Source: Pseudocercospora fijiensis CIRAD86 (taxonomy: Eukaryota > Ascomycota > Dothideomycetes > Mycosphaerellales > Mycosphaerellaceae). From it: a stretch of 64,000 nucleotides of DNA. Below the pieces are notes generated by a model. That model made no database searches. It had not been told where the DNA came from and was given only the letters and a program-made list of their open reading frames with translations. Made by a program: the position numbers and the translations under genes. Shown here piece after piece: positions 58,201 to 64,000 of this stretch (positions within the stretch are counted from its first letter, which is position 1; every line of letters starts with the position of its first letter). The DNA lies in assembly GCF_000340215.1 (NCBI RefSeq), contig NW_006921541.1, positions 2,949,527-3,013,526 of the forward strand, read 5' to 3'.

Positions 58201-58328
58201 ACAGCCCCTAGTTCGATAGCGCTTATAACAACTAGTCGTCGCCTGATTTCTTCGTTAATAGGGTCCGGTAGGTTATTAGATTCCGAAGATTCCGCTAATT
58301 CGTAATACTCGCTTTCGCTAGAGCTTAT
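55187..58328 (-). pseudogene. GypsyL-2 gag-pro
   Basis: Collinear with 8448-11597; stop at 55187-55189, start ATA at 58328. Zinc knuckle near 57.2 kb, protease at about 55.45-55.95 kb. The plus-strand ORF 55473-55670 is its shadow. It overlaps the pol frame at the 3' end. Confidence 0.82.
55217..55241. repeat. Palindromic motif, GypsyL-2 site 4
   Basis: ACACCCCCCGGGGTAGCATT, at the gag-pro/pol junction. Confidence 0.72.
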
Positions 58329-58463
58329 TCGATTGTTATAAAGTAGTTAAAACGAAATAATTTGAAATGTAATGCTATAGGAAAGTGTTTTTAGTATATG
58401 TTATAGGTTTGGTCTGTTTCGATATTGCTATACGAGAAAATAGTGTACTAGGCTGTTTTCTTC

Positions 58464-58489
58464 TAATATTACCCCTAGGGTAGTATTAG
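58464..58489. repeat. Palindromic motif, GypsyL-2 site 5
   Basis: CTAATATTACCCCTAGGGTA then GTATTAG, in the gag leader. Confidence 0.75.
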
Positions 58490-59161
58490 AGTTTAGCCTC
58501 CTAGGGGTCGCCTAGACACCCCTAGGAGCTTTAGTTTAGTAAATTTAGACAAAAGCCGCTCGGAGGAAGGGACTGCAATCTCTATTTACACCTAGATCCT
58601 AGAAACTAGCTACTTTACTAACTATTGTTATCTCCTTTAACTAGGCAGGGGGGCGGGGACCTTCTTTTTCTAGTAGAAGGCTAAGCACTATCCGAACGAG
58701 GCAGCGAATCCCGAAGTAATCTACCCGGTCGATAGGGGAACTGTCTAGGCATCCGACCTGTAATCTAGAAATTGCTATCGTATAGATAGTCTTAGTAAAC
58801 CAAGCAAGGCCGATAGGTAATTAGTCTATCTCCTCCTTAGGCGGGCGGTAGCTTATCTTAAGCAAGCGGTGCTAAATAGGTCTTCGACCCGGAGCCGAGT
58901 CCTTAGAAGCTAGCTATAGTTATAGACTAGGCCCTAAGCTGTAACAGTCCTAAGGGTTTGTAGCTTTTCGGGGTTAAAGCGATGCCCTTATTAAGAGGTT
59001 TCTCTACTTGTCGTAACGGCCCCTTAAGATACTTCGGTATCGTCCGTATCGTAGGCTCTTATCGTACCCTCGCTTCGGTTATAGCTATTCGTGCCTAGAG
59101 ACTACCTTTAACACACCCGAACCTGTTAGATATAAAGAGATAGCCCTACCTTCGGCTCTAA

Positions 59162-59440
59162 TAAAGGACGGAAACTAATACTACTACTACTACTTATAGC
59201 AATAGTATAGGCTACCGAGGGTAATATAACCTATAGCAATATAGGCAGCTATGTTTAGTAAGATAGGATAACGAGACTGTCGCTTAGGCTATTAACTAGA
59301 GCCCTGCAATATAGGCATTATAGAAGTGTAACATAAACAATGTGCTATACGAGGTTAATGCCCTATCTACTATATAGAAGGAGGCCTCTTATATAGGCTT
59401 AAAACTGGCCTATAGGTATAGGGCCGGTTACTAGCTAATA
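59162..59440 (-). repeat. GypsyL-2 LTR, right
   Basis: 279 bp; followed by target copy GTAG. Confidence 0.94.
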
Positions 59441-59784
59441 GTAGTAACCTTCGCGTAATGCTTACTAATATCGACGAGATACTCTACTTAGCGCTATTCG
59501 GCGGCGGTAAGGCCGAGCTACTTAATACCCTCGGAACTCTAATAGATCTCGAGAGCGGTACGTAAAGTATATCTCCTCGTAACTATATAGAAAGTCGAAT
59601 CGAACCGGGTCTTAACGTCTTAGGTAAAACGGAGTAGGCGCTAAGGAGGCCGCTTTTGCTATCGCTTATTCTATGCGATATTCTAGGTATCGGTTTTAGG
59701 GCGCTCGATTAGGTTCTTTTAAATAGCTTCGAATCGGTTATATCTCTATAAGCTCGAGTTCGTATATATTGCTAGACGACGAAG

Positions 59785-59853
59785 CTAGAGAAAAAGAGTT
59801 AGAACTATACTAGGTTACCGGCTACAGGTGCCGGCTATAGACAAAAGTTATAC
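59785..59853 (-). other. Candidate hAT transposase intron with CCGGC repeats (69 bp)
   Basis: Minus strand: GTATAA donor, TTCTAACTC branch, CTCTAG acceptor; two CCGG copies inside. Confidence 0.6.
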
Positions 59854-60808
59854 CTTATATAAAACGAGAGCGAGGCTCTCTACCTTATCCCGTTTTATTG
59901 CTGTAATAAGTTTCTCGACTTTCGAGTTTGCTTTATCCTTATCTAGGATCTTCTATTAGTCGTCGTTTAATAGTGCAATTTTAAGCGTCTTAAAGAGGGC
60001 TCGGATCGCGATTTGAACTATATAAGCGAGGTAGGGAAACTTCTATAGGGATGCAACTAGTAACGACGTCGGCTCCGATTTAATAGGGTTAGGGCTATTA
60101 ATAGGCTCCTCTTTATCGTTATTATCGTGCGTATTATCGTACGTATCCGGAATCGTAGCGAGCTTAACATTCGGAAGATTAAGCTAGATTATAGACCTTG
60201 TAATCTCCTCTACGTACTCGACCCTATCGATATAATTAGTAATTTCAAAGACATATACGAGTGAATTGTATATACAACGCCTTATATAATGTTCGATTAT
60301 TACTAGCGTTGTCCGTAGTAATCGAGATCAGTTTCGTTGTTACGCTAACCCTATCTATTACCGTATAGATAAGCTTCGCTATATCCTTACTAGTATAGGA
60401 ACCTAGAATTTTAGGGAATCCGATTATAAGTTCCTAGAGTTTCTAATCCGAATTAATAAAGTATAGTATAATCGAGAGGAAGGAGGCTCTTATAGTCCGG
60501 CTTAACTAGCTATCGATAGTAATAGCTACTCGGCGAGTATTACGGAGGATCTCCCGAATGTCGTCTAACGTAGCCTCTTTGTTCTTTTCGAATATAATAC
60601 GCTAGGTTGTCGCGCCGAGAAATAGGGGAGGGTAGTTTGTAAGATACAGGCATGTCTTCTATATAGACTCCCTTTCGTAGAAGTCTTCCGGAAGACCGTT
60701 TATAGCTAGCATTTCGTTTACTAGTTGCTTAAAGTCTTTAGGGGAGAAATCGGTAGCCTTTAATCCTAGAGCTTCCTTAAGCGTAGCCTATAATAATTAG
60801 CTAGACCT

Positions 60809-60965
60809 CTACGGTTGATTTAAGTAGCCGGAATCTGTAGCCGGTAGCTATAGCCGGTAGCTATAGCCGGCAGCTATAGCCGGCAGCTATAGCTAGCAGC
60901 TATAGCCGGCAGCTATAGCCGGTAGCTATAGCCGGTAGCTATAGCCGGCATTTTAAAAGACGTAC
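60809..60965 (-). other. Candidate hAT transposase intron, mostly minisatellite
   Basis: Minus strand: GTACGT donor at 60965, CGTAG acceptor at 60809. The interior is the AGCTATAGCCGG array. Confidence 0.5.
60836..60955. repeat. AGCTATAGCCGG minisatellite (12 bp x about 10)
   Basis: Tandem copies with G/A, C/T variants only; same family as the H3-1 intron repeat. Confidence 0.93.
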
Positions 60966-61300
60966 CTCTTTCTAGAACGCTATATCTATATTAACTCTCC
61001 TCTCTCCTTAAGATTCCCGATACCGTTTAGAATAGAGATAGTTCGTAGGCGATAAGTTCCTATCCCCTAGTTTCGGGTATTTTAAGATTAAACCGTAGAA
61101 GTTGTAGACAATTACTAGTTAACCTTTAAGTCGAGAAGTCGTATAACGGTGTAATACCCCCTCTATAAAGAACTTCTAGAATGTGTCCGTTCGCTCCTTA
61201 CTCCCTTATCGCATCGAGTACTTCCGGAGTTTATACTCCTTTAAACGTAAGTATATAGGGAACTATATCTTATAGACCTATTAATTAAACTGCTCTATAT

Positions 61301-62843
61301 ACTCGGGTTTCTAAAGATACGCCTAGCTAGCCTTTTCGAAGATTTCCGGGTTAATACTCGATATTCTTATATCTCCGAATAACCTTCTACTTAGACTCCG
61401 TAAAGGTAAGGACTAGGTAGTAGTACCCTATAATAAATTCCTACTACTAGGATTCGGAGAGGATAAATCTAGCCCTAATCGTCGTCTAGGACTCGATAGG
61501 CTCGAAGGTAAGTATACGACCTCCTCTCGACGTTGTCGCAATCTCGCTCGTATACTAGACTGTTTCGACTATCGTCTCGTTATTACCCTTCCTAGTATAG
61601 CTCCTAGTATATATATAATGTCGGTCGGTATGTTTTAAGGTTTCGTACGGTAAGGTAAGGACTTAGGAGTAGTAGATATATACTAGTAGCTATAGGGAAA
61701 CACCCTTTCTTTTATAGTATCGTATCGTTAGGAATAGCTAGATAGTAAATAGCTAGCTACCTTTTTTTTTGTTTCCTAGCTACCTAACTACTAGATTTTT
61801 TTTTTCCTAGCTACCCTAGCTAGCCTAACTACTAGAATTTCTTTCCTAGCTACCCTAACTACCTAAATTTCGCCTTCTATACGGCGGCTCTCTCCTACTA
61901 ACGGAACCGAGCTACTATACCTAACGAATCTAAGCTCGTTTTTAGTCTTAATCTATCCTCTTTCGGTATAAGACACTCGATAAGCAAATGCTTAGGCCGA
62001 GTCTAACTACGAAACCTAAGACTAACTAATAGCTCTATTAACTAATCCTAATCCTCGAACTCCTTCCGCTTCTTAGTAAAGACCTTAAAGAGCGCTCGAG
62101 CTTCTTCGGGTACCTACGGAGTAGTCGAGATAAAGCCGTATCGCTAAAATAGGTAATCCTTCGGAGGCTTATATAGAGATTTAGAGAATTCTAACGCTAA
62201 CCTATCCTACTAGTAGCTTAGATTCCGGATATAAGCCCTCTCTGCCTTAGTAAAGATTTTATATAGTAGTAGCACTCTACCTTCGAGAAACGCTTTCTAT
62301 TTAACTATTAGTATCTGCCGGCTACGAACGCCGGCTATATATACCGAGTATAGAATAATTACCTATACCCCTTCCTTCTATAGTAATACTTCTACCGTCC
62401 CTAGATACCTAGCCCCGATCGTATTAATCGCAAGCTACTTTGCCTTTATAGATACAAAGGCTTCGCTCTAATACTAATAAAGAAACTTCTACTCTATATC
62501 GAGGATATAAAGACGACTAGTCTCGATTCCAATCCTTACTAGCTTTTCGTAGTAGCTTTAACTATAATTTTCTAGATTGATAGGACTTATACCTTAGCCC
62601 TTTACTAGTATCTCGTCTCTTTAACTATACTCGATCTACTCCTAGCGCTTATCGTCTATAGCGTTAGGCCCTAAGACTATACCTGTTACTAGATCGACGT
62701 ATAGTATCTCCTCGCTTTTTTTAGTTCCTTTATTCGTAGTATTAAGCTCTATCGCGGCATCCTAAACTCTAGTATTATTGTTCTCGGCTATCTAAACATC
62801 TCCGTTACTATCGGTTGTATCGATAGAGGTAGCGGCTATAGGT
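61301..62843 (-). pseudogene. hAT right arm, unidentified ORFs
   Basis: Minus-strand frames are coherent in places: LALEFSKSLYKPPKDYLFQ, RYGFISTTP, VPEEARALFKVFTKKRKEFE (about 62.2-62.05 kb). I do not recognise them. T-rich runs and CTAGCTACC repeats fill 61735-61865. A CCGGCTA pair sits at about 62318-62335. Confidence 0.4.
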
Positions 62844-62950
62844 CTAAATGCTATTAGTTAACGTATTAAAGAAAAATATACCGGCTATAGCTGCTAGCTA
62901 CGGCTGCCGGCTATAGCTACTAGCTACGGCCGCTAGCTAGATTGACTTAC
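62844..62950 (-). other. Candidate intron with CCGGCTA repeats
   Basis: Minus strand: GTAAGT donor at 62950, GTTAACTAATAGC branch, ATTTAG acceptor at 62844. Contains the minisatellite 62881-62935. Confidence 0.65.
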
Positions 62951-63290
62951 GCTACTAGAACTTTACGCTCGAAAACTAGCCGCAATTCTTTCCTCCTCTT
63001 AGCCTTCTCTTAAATTGTCTTCTTATTCTAACCTTTACTTTTTTCTATAGGCGCTAGCTATCGATAAAATGCCTTATTCCGCGCCTTTCTTCTCTTATCC
63101 TTAGCTCTTTTATCCTTATCTATCTTATCCTTTCTCTCGCGGTCTCGTACGGAATTCTTCTTTATAGAGTACTCCTCTTTAGTCTTACGCTTTTTAGTTA
63201 GACGCTTAGGTAAAACAAACTCGCGGTCTTTAGTTCTATCTTCTGTTTAGCGCGCGGCGCGCTTCTCTCTTGCTATTATAAGGGAAAGGG
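62951..63290 (-). pseudogene. Lysine/arginine-rich ORF upstream of the intron
   Basis: Reads LPKRLTKKRKTKEEYSIKKN, then VRDRERKDKIDKDKRAKDKR and NKAFYR, LAPIEKSKG, KRRKELRLVFERKVLVA. Highly charged and probably helical. Could be a DNA-binding or linker protein of the element; the family is not recognised. Confidence 0.45.
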
Positions 63291-63404
63291 GCGGGGGCGT
63301 AGCGTATAGTAGTTATTATCGGTATAGGTATAGAGGAAGAAGTTGAAAGTATAAGAATATCGCGAAGCCCTAATTGTTGCCGCCTACGTAACGTTATATA
63401 GGTA

Positions 63405-63730
63405 AGCTTTCGTAACTACGGCAACTACGCCCTAGCAATAGCAACTACGCCCTAGTAACGGCAACTACGCCCTAGTAACGGCAACTACGCCCTAGCAACG
63501 GTAATAAAGCGTAGTAAATACAACCTAGTAACTATTATAGCCGGCAATCGTAGCTAGCAGTCGAATAAGAGTATCCTTATAGCAAAACTACGCCCTAGCA
63601 ACGGCAACTACGCCCTAGCAACGGTAACTACGCCCTAGCAACGGCAAAAGAGCGTAGTAAATGTAACAGAGTTACTATTATAGCCGGCAATCGTAGCCGG
63701 TAGTCGAATAAGAGTGTCCTTGTAGTAAAA
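63405..63730. repeat. 20 bp minisatellite in two arrays with a larger duplication
   Basis: Unit CAACTACGCCCTAGCAACGG, about 4 copies at 63413-63500 and about 3 at 63590-63650. Each array is followed by a related segment of about 85 bp (GCGTAGTAAA ... AGCCGGCAATCGTAGC ... GTCGAATAAGAGT). Subterminal in the hAT element. Confidence 0.88.
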
Positions 63731-63769
63731 CTAATACAGTCTCTAGTTTAAACTAGGAATCTATATAGT

Positions 63770-63866
63770 TCGAAAAAACTAAACCGGAACTAGGGAGCTA
63801 GTTCGCCGCTAAGAAACTAAACTATATACGTTTAGTAGTTCGGAAACCGAACTACTACGGGGTCTA
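63770..63866 (-). repeat. hAT right terminal region
   Basis: Ends CCGAACTACTACGGGGTCTA, the inverted match of the left end; a second GTAGTTCGG-type block inside makes a local palindrome (TAGTAGTTCGG at 63834 and CCGAACTACTA at 63847). Confidence 0.88.
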
Positions 63867-64000
63867 ATAGTGCGCTTCCGGCCTTAGGCCGCAGTATAGG
63901 TAAGGTTGTTTTATAGGTATAGTAGCGATAATAGGTAAGGTTAGCAATGTTAGCGAGCGGGTAATATTAACAATAGCGGCGCTAGTCGTCTTAGCGCTAA
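63867..64000 (-). mobile_element. gypsy-3, part 2 (runs off the window)
   Basis: Begins with the right hAT target copy ATAGTGCG and matches the reverse complement of 44630-44735. Together with 29401-30359 it forms one continuous Gypsy copy interrupted by the hAT. Confidence 0.85.

Larger units (their letters stand above)
47152..59440 (-). mobile_element. GypsyL-2: second 12.3 kb copy, inserted in the hAT transposase
   Basis: LTRs of 279 bp at 47152-47430 and 59162-59440; target duplication GTAG at 47148-47151 and 59441-59444. Collinear with GypsyL-1 over its whole length and in the same orientation, differing mainly by C/T and G/A. It is slightly less mutated in places (CA/TG kept at more sites). 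Removing it rejoins the hAT transposase frame. Confidence 0.95.
59441..61300 (-). pseudogene. hAT transposase, N-terminal and catalytic part
   Basis: Minus strand, start approximate. Before the first intron a possible BED-type region near 61.1 kb reads EGVLHRYTTSRLKG and IVYNFYGLILKYPKLGDRNL. The catalytic part near 60.5-60.3 kb reads WKLQELIIGFPKILGSYTS, KDIAKLIYTVIDRVSVTTKL and ISITTDNASNN, the signature block of hAT transposases (with the catalytic Asp in TTDNASNN). The frame ends VEYLVDISKHYAKVTT at the GypsyL-2 site and resumes at 47151. Candidate introns with CCGGC repeats lie at 59785-59853 and 60809-60965. RIP stops throughout. Confidence 0.85.
30360..63866 (-). mobile_element. Large cargo-carrying hAT-type transposon with three nested insertions
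   Basis: Left end TAGACCCCGCAGTAGTTCGG; right end is the reverse complement of TAGACCCCGTAGTAGTTCGG (19 of 20 identical). The flanks are a perfect 8 bp duplication, ATAGTGCG at 30352-30359 and 63867-63874, the size hAT transposases make. Outside the ends, both flanks belong to one Gypsy copy (gypsy-3), confirming a single insertion. Removing the MULE, the chromodomain Gypsy and GypsyL-2 with one TSD each leaves 10,707 bp. That holds a hAT transposase, two histone H3-like genes, a lysine-rich ORF and other unidentified ORFs, mostly minus strand. RIP-mutated throughout. Confidence 0.85.

Noticed and set aside
1..64000. CRISPR array, rRNA genes, bacterial operons
   Set aside because: No spaced repeat array, no rRNA sequence, and spliceosomal introns plus RIP show a fungal nuclear genome.

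Overview
The window is a repeat island of a filamentous ascomycete (Pezizomycotina). Nearly everything is depleted in CA/TG dinucleotides, rich in TA, and still contains CG. Reading frames are broken by TAG/TAA where Gln or Trp codons belong, and Cys, His and Asp codons have become Tyr, Tyr and Asn. That is the signature of repeat-induced point mutation (RIP). No intact gene survives. The only normal-looking coding DNA is the 3' half of a hybrid histidine kinase (about 21.86-23.29 kb), which has two short spliceosomal introns.

Layout. (1) 420-12699: a 12.3 kb Ty3/Gypsy-type retrotransposon read on the minus strand, here GypsyL-1, with 279 bp LTRs, gag-pro, pol and an unrecognised 909-codon ORF after pol. 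(2) 13.4-26.74 kb: the histidine kinase, split first by a minus-strand Copia element (14879-21775, TSD TAATA/CAATA) and again near its 3' end by a Tc1/mariner-type element (23293-26679, flanked by TA). (3) 26.8-29.4 kb: a hexanucleotide microsatellite and a decayed cysteine-rich ORF. (4) 29401-30359 plus 63867-64000: the two sides of an inverted Gypsy copy (gypsy-3) split by one large hAT-type DNA transposon. (5) 30360-63866: that hAT element, with near-identical 20 bp terminal inverted repeats and a perfect 8 bp TSD (ATAGTGCG). It contains a MULE (32882-36214, 9 bp TSD), a chromodomain Gypsy element (38527-45686, 5 bp TSD) and a second 12.3 kb element, GypsyL-2 (47152-59440, 4 bp TSD). Removing these three leaves about 10.7 kb of hAT sequence, much longer than an ordinary hAT element.

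The most notable content is in the hAT element. Besides the broken hAT transposase (minus strand, split by GypsyL-2), it carries two divergent histone H3-like genes, also minus strand: one at 31612-32326 with two introns, and one starting at 45784 and ending at 38002, split by the chromodomain Gypsy. Short introns in the H3, the transposase and a lysine-rich ORF all contain the same CCGGCTA-type 12 bp repeat. I know of no described hAT element that carries histone H3 genes; this is the best candidate for an undescribed system here.

A second unusual signal is a hairpin-capable palindrome (AATGCTACCCC / GGGGTAGCATT core) that recurs at the ORF boundaries of both GypsyL copies, and once after pol of the chromodomain Gypsy. 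Its outer arms differ from site to site but stay self-complementary. A third is a cysteine-rich protein family seen in two places, one of them antisense inside the Copia element.

Limits: everything was read by eye. Domain calls rest on recognised motifs read through RIP stops. Ends of decayed ORFs are approximate; element ends, LTRs and TSDs were located base by base.
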